Assembly (NCBI RefSeq): GCF_000716605.1
Contig: NZ_JNXE01000025.1
Span: 86,730 to 150,729 of the forward strand
Direction of reading: 5' to 3'
From: Streptomyces sp. NRRL F-525
GTDB taxonomy: Bacteria; Actinomycetota; Actinomycetes; Streptomycetales; Streptomycetaceae
Length of the DNA: 64,000 nt
Position 1 is the stretch's first letter. The number at the start of each line of letters is the position of its first letter. Shown here one piece after another: positions 8,667 to 17,754 of the stretch. A model generated the notes under the pieces. The model made no database searches, was not told where the DNA came from, and was given only the letters and a program-made list of their open reading frames with translations. A program made the position numbers and the translations under genes.

Positions 8667-9386
8667 ATGGCCACGTTCGTTCTCGTGCACGGCGGCAGTC
8701 ACGGTGGTTGGTGCTATCAGCGCGTCGCGCGGATCCTGCGGGCGAGCGGGCACGACGTCTACGCCCCGACGCTCACCGGGCTCGGCGAGCGGGCCCATCT
8801 GCTCACGTCCGGGGTCGATCTCGACACCCACATCACCGATGTCGTTCAACTCCTCGTGTATGAGGGGCTGTTCGACGCCATTCTCGTCGGGCACAGTTAT
8901 GGCAGCATGGTCATCACCGGTGTCGCCGACCGCGCCCTCGACCGCGTCGGCCACCTCGTCTACCTGGACGCGGCCACCCCGGCGAACGGGCAGTCCCTCG
9001 CCGAACTGGCACCGGAGTTGATGGGCGCTTCGCGGGCCATGGGACGGGTGGTCGACGGGGTGGAACTCGTCAACTTCCCCGGTGAAGGGCCCATGCCCCA
9101 CTACGGGTTGACCGATCCGGACGACATCGCCTGGCTGGCGCCGAAGATCACCCCGCATCCGTGGAAGTGCTTCGACCAGCCGCTGCGGCTCCACGACGAG
9201 GCGGGCGTGCGGGCGCTTCCGCAGTCCCAGATCGTATGCACGTCGACGCTGCCGTACCGCGACCCGGCGGATCTCCAACCGGCGCGCGCCGCCGGGCGGT
9301 TGTGGGACATCGACACCGGTCACGATCTGATGGTGAGCGAACCGCAGGCCGTGGCCGGGTTCCTGGAGCTGGTGGCGGCGGCATGA
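8667..9386 (+). CDS. Alpha/beta hydrolase
   Basis: 239 aa cytoplasmic hydrolase of the esterase/salicylate-esterase-like group. Oxyanion segment LVHGGSHGGWCY near the N-terminus, nucleophile elbow GHSYGS with S77, and the catalytic His in DTGHDLMVSEP near residue 221. Start ATG 8667 is preceded by AGGAG seven bases upstream. Probably controlled by the divergent TetR regulator; substrate unknown. Confidence 0.92.
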   Translation: MATFVLVHGGSHGGWCYQRVARILRASGHDVYAPTLTGLGERAHLLTSGVDLDTHITDVVQLLVYEGLFDAILVGHSYGSMVITGVADRALDRVGHLVYLDAATPANGQSLAELAPELMGASRAMGRVVDGVELVNFPGEGPMPHYGLTDPDDIAWLAPKITPHPWKCFDQPLRLHDEAGVRALPQSQIVCTSTLPYRDPADLQPARAAGRLWDIDTGHDLMVSEPQAVAGFLELVAAA

Positions 9387-9469
9387 CCGCCGGCCGGTAA
9401 CCCGCTCACAGAAACAGCTGACCGTCAGTCACATTACCGAAACGTAACCTACCGGCGGGTATCACGAGT

Positions 9470-9489
9470 AACTTACCCACAGGTAAGTT
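9470..9489. promoter_or_regulatory. Inverted repeat upstream of secreted lipase
   Basis: AACTTACC (9470-9477) and GGTAAGTT (9482-9489) form a perfect 8-bp inverted repeat with a 4-base spacer, 45 bases before the lipase start. A weaker relative, TACC-GGCG-GGTA, lies at about 9450-9461. The pair looks like regulator half-sites; the regulator is not identifiable. Confidence 0.45.
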
Positions 9490-9534
9490 CCAGGCGAACC
9501 ATTCTCCGGACGGCCGCTCCACAGGAGGTTCGCC

Positions 9535-10878
9535 ATGCCCGCACGCATGCCCGCCCGCACACGAGACCTGCTCGCCGCCGCGATCACCGCCGCCGCCTGC
9601 CTCACCGCCCAGTGCCTCGCCCTCACCACCGCCAGCGCCTCGGACGAGGTCGTGTCCAGAGGCGTCACCATCCCCGAGTTCTACAACCCACCCACCACCC
9701 TGCCCGCCGCCGACGGCACCGTCGTCCGCAGCGAGCCCCTCCCCCTCGCCCTGAGCCTGCCCGGCCTCGACGGCAGCACCCTGCCCGGCACCGCGACCCG
9801 CCTGATGTACAAGTCCACCGACTCGAACGGCCGGCCCGTCGCCGTCACCGGCGCCTACGTCGAACCCTCCGCCGACTGGTCCGGCACCGGCCCGCGCCCC
9901 CTCGTCGCCGTCGCCCCCGGCACCCTGGGACAGGGCGACCAGTGCTCCGCGTCCATGGGGCTGGAGCACCCGCTGTCCCTCAACAGCCAGACGGTGTCGG
10001 TCGGTTACGAGGATCTGGCGATCTACCGGCTCCTCGCCGAGGGTGTCGCCGTCGTCGTCACCGACTACGTGGGGCTGGGTGCCACCGACCGGCTGCACAC
10101 CTACGTCAACCGGATCGACGAGGCACACGCGGTGCTGGACGCCGTGCGCGCCGCGCGCTCCCTCGACGGGGCAACTGTCGGCGCCGCCTCACCAGTTGGG
10201 CTCTACGGCTACAGCCAGGGCGGCGGGGCGACCGCGGCCGCCGCCGAACTCCAGTCCTCCTACGCCCCCGACGTCACCCTCTCCGGAACGTACGCCGGTG
10301 CCCCGCCCGCCGACCTGACCTCCGTCACCAAGGCCATCGACGGCAGCGAACTCGCGGGCGCGCTCGGCTGGTCGCTCAACGGGTTCCTCCAGTCCGACCC
10401 GGACCTGAAGCCCCTTGCGGAAGCGCATCTCAACGACGGCGGGAAGGCCGCGCTCACCGATCTGTCGACGATGTGCGTCGGGGACGCGCTCCTCGGCTAC
10501 GGCTATACCCGGAGCAGCAGTTGGACCACCGACGGGGAGTCCGTCAGCGACATCATCGCCTCGACTCCCGCGCTCCAGAAGTTCCTTGACGAGCAGCGCA
10601 TCGGGACGCTGAAACCGTCCGGGCCCGTCCGCCTCGCCACCGGCGTCAGCGACAACCTCGTCCCGCACGCGCAGGCCCGCCGACTCGCCCTCGACTGGTG
10701 CGCGTTGGGCGGCGACGTCACGTACAAGGCCGTCGTCCTGCCCAGTGTCGGCAGCGCGCTCCTCAACCACTTCGCGCCGCTGCTCACCGACCAGGGCGAC
10801 GCGATCTCCTGGCTCACCGACCGCCTCGCGGGCAGGCCCACCGCCTCCAACTGCTGGACCATGCCGGTACAGCCCTGA
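9535..10878 (+). CDS. Secreted lipase (LIP/secretory lipase family)
   Basis: 447 aa exported triacylglycerol lipase or esterase. Sec signal at residues 1-36 (basic start, Ala-rich core, cleavage near TASAS). Central hydrolase fold with nucleophile elbow GYSQGG (S227) and the family's P-G-T-L-G-Q-G-D-Q-C segment near 128-137. Four to five Cys suggest disulfides, as expected outside the cell. Ribosome site AGGAGG just before ATG 9535. Stands alone between the hydrolase and the convergent kinase gene. Confidence 0.9.
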   Translation: MPARMPARTRDLLAAAITAAACLTAQCLALTTASASDEVVSRGVTIPEFYNPPTTLPAADGTVVRSEPLPLALSLPGLDGSTLPGTATRLMYKSTDSNGRPVAVTGAYVEPSADWSGTGPRPLVAVAPGTLGQGDQCSASMGLEHPLSLNSQTVSVGYEDLAIYRLLAEGVAVVVTDYVGLGATDRLHTYVNRIDEAHAVLDAVRAARSLDGATVGAASPVGLYGYSQGGGATAAAAELQSSYAPDVTLSGTYAGAPPADLTSVTKAIDGSELAGALGWSLNGFLQSDPDLKPLAEAHLNDGGKAALTDLSTMCVGDALLGYGYTRSSSWTTDGESVSDIIASTPALQKFLDEQRIGTLKPSGPVRLATGVSDNLVPHAQARRLALDWCALGGDVTYKAVVLPSVGSALLNHFAPLLTDQGDAISWLTDRLAGRPTASNCWTMPVQP

Positions 10879-10881
10879 CAG

Positions 10882-12822
10882 TCACCGGTCCGCCAGTCTC
10901 CTCGCGATGTTGTGCACGACGACCGACGCGAACTCCGCCGCGCTGTCGCACAGTTGGCGGGTCGACTCCGGGGCGTAGACCGTCAACTGGACGATCTCCG
11001 TGGTGCGTTCGCCGGCGGAGTCCGTGTAGGTGCGGTGCGGGGTGCGTACGGTGCAGCTGTCGTCCTCGACGTCGTTCGCGGTGTAGTAGCTCTTGGTGCC
11101 GGCGACGTTCACCAGCGTTCCGTCGTCGCCGTCCAGCGAGTTGTCCCGGCTGAACTGGATCTGCACCTCGCGGTCGCCGTTCCCGTCGCTGGACCAGTCG
11201 CACTCCCAAGAGCCGAAACCTCGGTCCTGGTTGGCGGATCGAACGCCGGGCAGCCGCTTGAGTTCGGCGGCGTCGAGCAGCGTGCAGGCGTCGAGGCCGA
11301 CCAGGGACTTCGCGGCCGGCGCCACCGTACGCCGGGGTACCGGGCCGTGGGCCAGCACGCCGACCACGTGATCGGTGGCCGTGTCGGCCAATTGGCAGGG
11401 GTCGGGTGCCGGGTCGCCCAACTGGTGCCCGCTGACCTTGACTTGTCTGCCGTCCGGGGTCAGCACGGCCCGTTCACAGAACTCCTTGTCCCGCTTGAGC
11501 GTCACGACCGTGAGCTGGGTGCCGGGCACCAGATGGGTGCTCTGGATGTTGTCGAAGGTGTCGCGGTCGGAGTCGAGGTCGACCTGCACATCCGCGTTGT
11601 CGTCACCGCTGTTGTTGAGCACGATGACGTCGCACCGGTCGATCTCGCCGTAGTCCGGGTCCAGCACGGTGTCCCCGAACCGGCTCAGCGAGGCGGCGTC
11701 GATCAGCCCGCAGGGGTCGGCCGTGCGCTCGTCGCCGATGGTGCCGGCCCGCGCCGGGGCCGAGGGCTTCGCGTCGGTCCGGGCGGTGTCCGTGCCGTCC
11801 GAGCCCTTCGAGTCCCAGGGGGCGAGGAACACCAGCCCGGCCGCGAGCGCACCGGCCGTGACCACCGCCGCGGCCGTGATCACCAGGGCGCGCGGGCGCC
11901 TGGTCGGGACCGTGACGGCGTCCCGGGTACGGCGCAGGGCCTGGCCCAGCCGGATGGTCGGGGAGGTGAGCGCGAGGGTGCCGCGGTCGATCCGGTCCTG
12001 GACGTCCGCGGGTGGCGGGGTGGCGCTCCGCAGCAGCTTGAGCGCCCGCGCGGCGTCGGGCCTGTCCCGGGGCTCCACCTCCAGCAACTCACCGAGTGGT
12101 CCGGTCAGTTGGCCGGCCCGGGTGGTGGGCTCGATGCGTCCCTCGACCGCCCGGGCCAGATACGTCATCAGGTGCTCGGCCTCGCCGTACGGCGACTGCC
12201 CCTCGACCGCCGTGAACAGCGAGGCGCCCAGGGAGAACACGTCCGCCTTCTGGCCGACCGGCTGCCCCTTGGCCACCTCGGGGGCCAGATACCGGGGTTT
12301 GCCGCGCACACTGCCCGTCGCACTCTGGGTGACGTCGTTGCCCAGGGCCCGGGAGATCCCGAAGTCGGTGAGTCTGGCGATGCCTTCGTCGGTGACGAGG
12401 ATGTTCTCCGGGGTCACATCGCCGTGCACCACGCCCGCGCGATGCGACTTCACCAGCGCGTCCGCGATCTGGCAGCCGATCGACCCGGCCTCCTCCGGCG
12501 CCAACGGGCCGCGTTCCGCCATGAGTTGGGCGAGGCTGCGGGAGGGGACGTACTCCATGACGATCCAGCAGGTGGTGCCCTCGTCGATGTAGTCGAAGAC
12601 GGCCACGATGTTCGGGTGGTGCAGCCGTCCCGCGTTGCGCGCCTCGTCCATGAGCCGCCGGGTGGCCCGATCGTCGTCCAGGCGTGCGCACTTGACCGCG
12701 ACCCAGCGCTGCAGCCGTTCGTCCCACGCCCGCCAGACGACGCCCATGCCGCCGGTGCCGATGGGCTCGTGCAGGAGATACCGGCCGTCGATCCTGTCCC
12801 CGGCCGCTGGCGTCACCGACAC
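10882..12822 (-). CDS. Receptor-like Ser/Thr protein kinase with duplicated extracellular domain
   Basis: 646 aa. Cytoplasmic PknB-like kinase domain: Gly loop GTGGMGVV (22-29), ATP lysine K44, catalytic loop HGDVTPEN (133-140, D135), DFG 153-155 and APE-like LAPE. The loop has Gly instead of Arg before Asp (non-RD) and Thr in place of the usual Lys. A single membrane helix at about 311-335 is followed by two related exported units starting D-P-C-G-L-I-D-A-A at about 369 and D-A-C-T-L-L-D-A-A at about 511, resembling DUF3558-type domains. GTG 12822 has GAGGGG seven bases upstream; an alternative start 33 bases earlier lacks one. Confidence 0.9.
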   Translation of the reverse strand: MSVTPAAGDRIDGRYLLHEPIGTGGMGVVWRAWDERLQRWVAVKCARLDDDRATRRLMDEARNAGRLHHPNIVAVFDYIDEGTTCWIVMEYVPSRSLAQLMAERGPLAPEEAGSIGCQIADALVKSHRAGVVHGDVTPENILVTDEGIARLTDFGISRALGNDVTQSATGSVRGKPRYLAPEVAKGQPVGQKADVFSLGASLFTAVEGQSPYGEAEHLMTYLARAVEGRIEPTTRAGQLTGPLGELLEVEPRDRPDAARALKLLRSATPPPADVQDRIDRGTLALTSPTIRLGQALRRTRDAVTVPTRRPRALVITAAAVVTAGALAAGLVFLAPWDSKGSDGTDTARTDAKPSAPARAGTIGDERTADPCGLIDAASLSRFGDTVLDPDYGEIDRCDVIVLNNSGDDNADVQVDLDSDRDTFDNIQSTHLVPGTQLTVVTLKRDKEFCERAVLTPDGRQVKVSGHQLGDPAPDPCQLADTATDHVVGVLAHGPVPRRTVAPAAKSLVGLDACTLLDAAELKRLPGVRSANQDRGFGSWECDWSSDGNGDREVQIQFSRDNSLDGDDGTLVNVAGTKSYYTANDVEDDSCTVRTPHRTYTDSAGERTTEIVQLTVYAPESTRQLCDSAAEFASVVVHNIARRLADR

Positions 12823-13003
12823 CGTCCCACCCCTCGCCCTCACGCACGTATGCACTCACTCACGGTTCTGACGGGTAACGGAGTGTACAGACCGGGCACT
12901 TGGGGGTGATCGGATTCACCGGACTTCGGACGGACCCACCCCGAACCGCCACACCACGCGACGGCAACTACCCTCTCTCTCAAGAGAATTGCATTTCCGT
13001 TTG

Positions 13004-13034
13004 TTGACAATGACATGTCCGATCGCGCTACGCT
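13004..13034 (+). promoter_or_regulatory. Candidate promoter of the cholesterol oxidase gene
   Basis: TTGACA at 13004-13009 and TACGCT at 13029-13034, 19-base spacer, 43 bases before ATG 13077. The -35 is a perfect consensus hexamer and the -10 is of the Streptomyces HrdB type (TAnnnT), though the spacer is slightly long. Confidence 0.5.
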
Positions 13035-13076
13035 CCCGGCGACTCGCACTCCCCCTACGGTTGCCGGAGTCCCCCC

Positions 13077-14675
13077 ATGCCCGAACGCATCTCCCCCCAC
13101 CCCACCCTCAGCCGCCGCAGCCTGCTCGCCGCGACGGCGATCGGCGCGGCGGCCACCCTGGCCGGCACCACCAAGGCACACGCGGCGACCGCGCCCGCCG
13201 TCACCGAACTCCGCGAACGGGCCGTCGTCGTCGGCACCGGTTTCGGCGGCGGAGTCACCGCGTTACGGCTGGCCCAAGCCGGCGTCTCCACCCTCGTGTT
13301 GGAGCGCGGAAGGCGCTGGCCGACCGGCCCGAACGCGACGACGTTCTGCCGCTTCGCGAACATGGACAACCGCTCCGCCTGGCTCACCGACCACGCCATC
13401 GTCGGCGGCGGCACCCAGACCTGGACCCCCTACACGGGCGTCCTCGAAGCCGTCGTAGGAAACGGCATGACCGCCATGTGCGGCGCGGCCGTCGGCGGCG
13501 GATCGATCATGTACCACGGCATGACCCTGCAGCCCACGAAGGCCGACTTCGCCACGTCCATCCCCCAGGCGGCCGGCCTCTACGACGACCTCGACCTCTG
13601 GGCCTACCCGACCGTCGCCCGGATGCTGGGCATCTCCACCATCCCCTACGACGTGCTCGCCTCCGACCCCTACAAGTCGTCCCGGCTCTTCCAGGACATC
13701 GCGCCTAAGGCGGGCCTGACCCCGTTCAAGGTCCCGCTGCCCATCGACTGGGCCTACGCGCGGGGGGAGTTGGCGGGTCTGTACGACCCGACGTACACCA
13801 CCAGCGACATCGCCTTCGGCGTCAACAACGGCGGCAAGCACTCCATCGACGTCACCTATCTCGCGCAGGCGGAGTCGACCGGACTCGTGCAGGTGGCGCC
13901 CCTCCACATCGTCCGCGACCTCGCGATGGACGCGAACAAGAAGTGGGTGCTGTCCGTCGACCGCATCGACACGGCGGGCACCGTCCAGGAGCAGATCCGG
14001 ATCACGGCGGACGCGGTCTTCCTCAACGCGGGCTCGCCCGGGACCACCCGTCTCCTGGTCAAGTCCCGTGCCAAGAACCTGATTCCGGACCTGCCCGACG
14101 CCATCGGCACCGGCTGGGGCAACAACGGCGACCGCATCTGGGCCTGGATCAACCCGACCGGCGACGCGGGCACCCAACAGGGCGGCCCGGCCTGCGTCGG
14201 CGGCCGCGACCCGAGCAGCGCGATCCCGCTGACGGTCGTGCACGCCGGATCTCCCATACAGCAGACGGGAGTTACGGCCCTGACCGTCGTCGGCTTCGGC
14301 ATCGTCGACGGCGCGGGCACCTGGGCCTACGACGCCTCGACCGACGACGCCGTCCTCACCTGGCCGACGGACACGGACGCCGAGTTGCAGACGCTGATCG
14401 CCGGCAAGATGCAGGACATCGCCACCGCGGGCGGCGGCCTGATGATCGACACCAACGCCCAAGCCCCCTCCACCTGGCACTCGTTGGGCGGAGTCCCGTT
14501 CGGCGACGCCGTCGACCTCACCGGCCGCGTGCTGGGCCACAAGGGTCTCTACGTCCTCGACGGCGCCCGCATCCCCGGCTCCACCGGCGCCTGCAACCCG
14601 TCGATGACGATCGCCGCGCTGGCGGAACACAGCATGCGGACGATCGTGCAGCAGGACCTCGGGCGGGTGTTCTGA
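13077..14675 (+). CDS. GMC oxidoreductase, cholesterol-oxidase-like, Tat exported
   Basis: 532 aa FAD enzyme. Twin-arginine signal SRRSLLAATAIGAAATLAG at residues 12-30 with cleavage near AHA-AT. FAD-binding GTGFGGGVTALRLAQAG around 52-68. The catalytic pair of class I cholesterol oxidases is conserved: His in WHSLGG (H468) and Asn in GACNPSMT (N507). By family it oxidises cholesterol or another 3-hydroxysterol to the enone with H2O2 release outside the cell. Sequence around the sterol pocket was not compared, so another sterol or alcohol substrate is possible. Convergent with the P450 cluster (8-base gap). Confidence 0.85.
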   Translation: MPERISPHPTLSRRSLLAATAIGAAATLAGTTKAHAATAPAVTELRERAVVVGTGFGGGVTALRLAQAGVSTLVLERGRRWPTGPNATTFCRFANMDNRSAWLTDHAIVGGGTQTWTPYTGVLEAVVGNGMTAMCGAAVGGGSIMYHGMTLQPTKADFATSIPQAAGLYDDLDLWAYPTVARMLGISTIPYDVLASDPYKSSRLFQDIAPKAGLTPFKVPLPIDWAYARGELAGLYDPTYTTSDIAFGVNNGGKHSIDVTYLAQAESTGLVQVAPLHIVRDLAMDANKKWVLSVDRIDTAGTVQEQIRITADAVFLNAGSPGTTRLLVKSRAKNLIPDLPDAIGTGWGNNGDRIWAWINPTGDAGTQQGGPACVGGRDPSSAIPLTVVHAGSPIQQTGVTALTVVGFGIVDGAGTWAYDASTDDAVLTWPTDTDAELQTLIAGKMQDIATAGGGLMIDTNAQAPSTWHSLGGVPFGDAVDLTGRVLGHKGLYVLDGARIPGSTGACNPSMTIAALAEHSMRTIVQQDLGRVF

Positions 14676-14683
14676 CCACAGGG

Positions 14684-15883
14684 CTACGGCGCCCAGGTCA
14701 CCGGGAGTTCCCGCAGGCCGTACACGATGTTGTCCTGGTTGTAGGTGAGTTGGTCGGCGGGGACGGCGAGGCGCAGGGTGGGCAGGCGGCGTAGCAGCGT
14801 CGTGAGGATGATCTGGAGTTCCACGCGGGCCAGGGTCTGGCCCAGGCACTGGTGGATGCCGTAGCCGAAGGCGACATGGCGGCGGGCGTCGCGGGTGAGG
14901 TCGAAGTCGTCGCCGGACGCGAAGAGTTGCTCGTCCCGGTTGGCGGTGGACAGCATGCAGATCACGCCCTCGCCCGCCGGGATCGTCACCTCGCCCACCC
15001 GCACGGTCTCGGTCGCCGCCCGGCCGAGGCCGAGGTGGATGATCGTGAGGTGCCGCAGGAGTTCTTCCACGGCGCCTCGCACCAACTCCGGTTGCTCGCG
15101 CAGGAGTTCCGCCTGGTCGGGGCGGCGCAGCAGGGCGAGCACGCTGACGGCGGTCATGTTGGCGGTGGACTCGTGCCCGGTGACCAGGAGGAGGAAGCCG
15201 AGTGACGCGGTCTCCTGGTCGGTCAGGTCGTCGCGGGCGGCGAGGCGGCTGAGGATGTCGTCACCGGGCTCGCGACGCTTGCGCTCCGCCAACTCCGCCA
15301 GATAGCCCATGAGTTGAGCGTGCGCCCGCTCCGCCTCCGGGCGGGTGGTGCGGTTGTCGAGGAGGGTACGGCTGAGGGACTGGAACAGGTCGTGGTCCTC
15401 GTACGGCACCCCGAGCATCAGACAGATGACCAGCGACGGGATCGGCAGCGCGAAGTCCGCTACCAGGTCGGCCTCGGTGCGGTCCTCGGTCATGCGGTCC
15501 ACGGCCCGGTCGACGATGTCCTGGATGCCCGGGCGCAGTTCCTCGATCCGCTTGACCAGAAAGTCCTTGGTGACCATCCGGCGCAGGCGGGCGTGCTCGG
15601 GGTCGTCCATGCGGATGAAACTCGGCTTGGCGGTGGCCAGTTCACGCTGCCCGGCGGACAGGAACGGGAACCCCAGTGTGCGCGCGTCCGCGCTGAAGCG
15701 GGCGTCTGCCAGCACGGCCCGTACCTCGTCGTACCCGGTGACCAGCCAGCACGCGGTGCCGTCCGGGAGCGTGGCCCGGGTGACGGCGGCCTCGCGGGCG
15801 GCGGCGGTGTAGGCGGGCGGCGGGTCGAAAGGGCAACTGCCATAGGGGGCCGGGAGGTTGAGGGCAGTGGCGGTCGCTGTCAT
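14684..15883 (-). CDS. Cytochrome P450
   Basis: 399 aa bacterial P450 of the CYP105/107 type. I-helix VTGHEST (oxygen-binding), K-helix EELLR (ExxR), heme loop FGYGIHQCLG with Cys at about 346. No membrane anchor, as usual for bacterial P450s. ATG 15883 overlaps the stop of the ferredoxin-fusion gene by four bases, so both are co-translated; the fused [3Fe-4S] domain is the obvious electron donor. Last gene of the minus-strand biosynthetic cluster that begins at 20678; probably oxidises the product of the ketosynthases. Confidence 0.96.
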   Translation of the reverse strand: MTATATALNLPAPYGSCPFDPPPAYTAAAREAAVTRATLPDGTACWLVTGYDEVRAVLADARFSADARTLGFPFLSAGQRELATAKPSFIRMDDPEHARLRRMVTKDFLVKRIEELRPGIQDIVDRAVDRMTEDRTEADLVADFALPIPSLVICLMLGVPYEDHDLFQSLSRTLLDNRTTRPEAERAHAQLMGYLAELAERKRREPGDDILSRLAARDDLTDQETASLGFLLLVTGHESTANMTAVSVLALLRRPDQAELLREQPELVRGAVEELLRHLTIIHLGLGRAATETVRVGEVTIPAGEGVICMLSTANRDEQLFASGDDFDLTRDARRHVAFGYGIHQCLGQTLARVELQIILTTLLRRLPTLRLAVPADQLTYNQDNIVYGLRELPVTWAP

Positions 15884-16650
15884 GGGTGGGCTGTCTCCTC
15901 GTGGTCGACGAGCGTGATGGCCCCGCTGGGGCACAGGTCGGCGGCGAAGCGCACCTCGTCGGCGTACCGCGCGTCCGGCTCCGGCACGAGCAGCGCCACC
16001 CGGCCGTCCGCCTCGTCCTGCTCGAACACCTCGGGCGCCACACCCACGCACTGGCCCGCGCTGCAACAGCGGTTCCGTTCCAGGAGCACGGTGAGCGAGG
16101 GCTGCCGGTCGGAGGGGGTGCGGAGGGTGTTGAGCGTCGTGCACATGGTGGCGGTCTGACCGGCCAGGACCAGGAGTTCGACGAGTTGCTCGGGGGTGAG
16201 GGCGCGGGCGAGGCGGTCCCAAAGTCCCTCGGGGATGGAGGAGTTGACGGACAGCAGGTCGGCCGCCTCCAGGAGGGCGCGGTCCTCGGGCTGCCAGGGG
16301 TGGACGGCCAGGTCGGCAGCCGTCGCGTCGATCTCCACGGCCGTCAGTCCGGCATCCTCGGCCCGGGTGCGGTGCCGACCGTGGACGTAGGGCGCGTCGA
16401 GGCGGTGGGCCACCCGCAGCACGATCAACTCCCGTCTGCGGTGGCCGAGTGTGCCCTCGTGGGTGAGGACCCGGGCGAGGGAGAGCCAGGCGTGCGCGAG
16501 GACCGGGTGGTGGGCGAGGGTGCCGAACAGGTTCTCCCGGCCGGGGCCGTCCTGCCGGGAGTCGGCGAGCAACGACCGGAGGACCGGGGGCCATTGGGCG
16601 GGCGGGAGGGGTGGGATTCGGGGAGTGTGGGGGGTGCGGGTCGGGGTCAT
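15880..16650 (-). CDS. Fusion: carboxymuconolactone-decarboxylase-like domain plus [3Fe-4S] ferredoxin
   Basis: 256 aa in one uninterrupted frame. Residues about 20-180 resemble the CMD family (HRRRELIVLRVAHRLDAPYVHGRH) of the subgroup lacking the AhpD Cys-x2-Cys pair. Residues about 185-256 are a P450-type ferredoxin with C195-x5-C201 and C240 in LCPSGAI; the residue in the fourth-ligand position is Ala, giving a [3Fe-4S] cluster. P450 ferredoxins are normally separate proteins of about 65-75 aa, so the fusion is unusual. Stop overlaps the P450 start. ATG 16650 has only a weak ribosome site; a GTG at 16731, overlapping the KASIII stop, is an alternative. Confidence 0.85.
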   Translation of the reverse strand: MTPTRTPHTPRIPPLPPAQWPPVLRSLLADSRQDGPGRENLFGTLAHHPVLAHAWLSLARVLTHEGTLGHRRRELIVLRVAHRLDAPYVHGRHRTRAEDAGLTAVEIDATAADLAVHPWQPEDRALLEAADLLSVNSSIPEGLWDRLARALTPEQLVELLVLAGQTATMCTTLNTLRTPSDRQPSLTVLLERNRCCSAGQCVGVAPEVFEQDEADGRVALLVPEPDARYADEVRFAADLCPSGAITLVDHEETAHP

Positions 16651-16718
16651 GGCGCCTTGTGCCTTCGCGTTCGTACGGTGTCGGGGGCTGGGGAGTTGTC
16701 GTGATGGGCCGGCGACGT

Positions 16719-17714
16719 TCACCAGCGGCACACGACCACCCCCGCGCTCGCCCCGCTCGCGAAGCCGAACATGCCGACCAGGTCGCCGCGTTGGAGGCGG
16801 CCGCTGTCGAGGGCAGCGGCGAGTTGGAGGGGGATGGTGTTGGTGGCGACGTTGCCATGGGTGGGGAAGGTCGCCAGGATGCGGCTCTGGTCCACGCCCA
16901 CCCAGTCGCAGACGACCTTGGTGAACGGCACCGACGGCTGGTGCACACAGACGAGGTCGAGGTCGTCGCCCGTGACGCCCAACTCCCGCAGCGCGCCCCG
17001 CACTTTGTCGGGCAGCCCGTCGAACGACCCCACCAACTCGGCGGAGTCGATGCGGAGATGGCCGAGTGTGCGGTGCTGCGCGTACGGGTTGGGCAGGGTC
17101 GCCGCGCGCCAGCCCCAGGAGTTGGCGAAGAAGCGCGAGCCGAGGATGCCGGGCCGGTCACCCGCCTCCACCAGCAGGGCCGAGCCCATGTCGCCGGTGC
17201 TGAGGCTGGGTAGCGCGGTCAACAGGTCGGCGGGGTCGTCCAGTTGCCACCGGCTCTCCCGGGTGCTGACCTCGGCGGTGGTCACCATCACCCGCCGGTA
17301 CTGCCCGCTCCGGATGAACGCGTCGGCGACCTCAAGGGCGTTGAGGACTCCGTTGCAGGCGTTCTTCAGGTCGAACACCGGGCAGCCCAGGCCGAGTTTG
17401 TCGGCGACGACATGGGCGGTGGCCGGCTCCTCCATGTCGGCGAGGATCCCGGCGTAGAGGAGCAGGTCGACGGCGCCAGGTTCGGTGCCGGTGTCCTCGA
17501 ACAGGCGCCGGGCCGCGTGCGCGGCCAGGTCGGAGGGCTGCTCCAGGTCGTCGGCCACGGTGCGCTCGGCCAGGCCGTACATGCGCTGGAGCACCCCGCG
17601 CGAGAGCGGTACGGCGGGGCTGCCCGCCCGGAACCGGTCCTCGACGGCGGCCACGGTCTGGCGTCCCTCGGGGATGTGGACGGTGGCGTGAACGATGGTG
17701 CTGTGAACGGTCAT
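16719..17714 (-). CDS. Ketoacyl-ACP synthase III family protein (first KASIII)
   Basis: 331 aa thiolase-fold enzyme. Complete Cys-His-Asn triad: C120 in KNACNG, H258 in CVHQPS, N288 in THGNVATN. It is divergent from housekeeping FabH and from the second KASIII at 19440; the CVHQPS variant and the DMEEPA segment recall KASIII-like acyltransferases of secondary metabolism, so it may initiate a chain, elongate, or transfer an acyl group. Strong ribosome site GGAGGGA just before ATG 17714. Cluster member between the KASII and the CMD-ferredoxin genes. Confidence 0.88.
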   Translation of the reverse strand: MTVHSTIVHATVHIPEGRQTVAAVEDRFRAGSPAVPLSRGVLQRMYGLAERTVADDLEQPSDLAAHAARRLFEDTGTEPGAVDLLLYAGILADMEEPATAHVVADKLGLGCPVFDLKNACNGVLNALEVADAFIRSGQYRRVMVTTAEVSTRESRWQLDDPADLLTALPSLSTGDMGSALLVEAGDRPGILGSRFFANSWGWRAATLPNPYAQHRTLGHLRIDSAELVGSFDGLPDKVRGALRELGVTGDDLDLVCVHQPSVPFTKVVCDWVGVDQSRILATFPTHGNVATNTIPLQLAAALDSGRLQRGDLVGMFGFASGASAGVVVCRW

Positions 17715-17754
17715 TGGTCCCTCCTCGGTCGTCGGTCTGGGCTCGGGCCCCGGC

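Noticed and set aside
12960..13030. Zinc-regulator (Zur) box upstream of the cholesterol oxidase
   Set aside because: The AT-richer stretch around 12986-13015 only weakly resembles a Zur site; a plain TTGACA promoter explains it better.
14684..17161. Single long minus-strand frame joining P450 and preceding sequence
   Set aside because: Only the part from 15883 is P450; the upstream portion is low-complexity out-of-frame sequence over the CMD-ferredoxin and KASIII genes.
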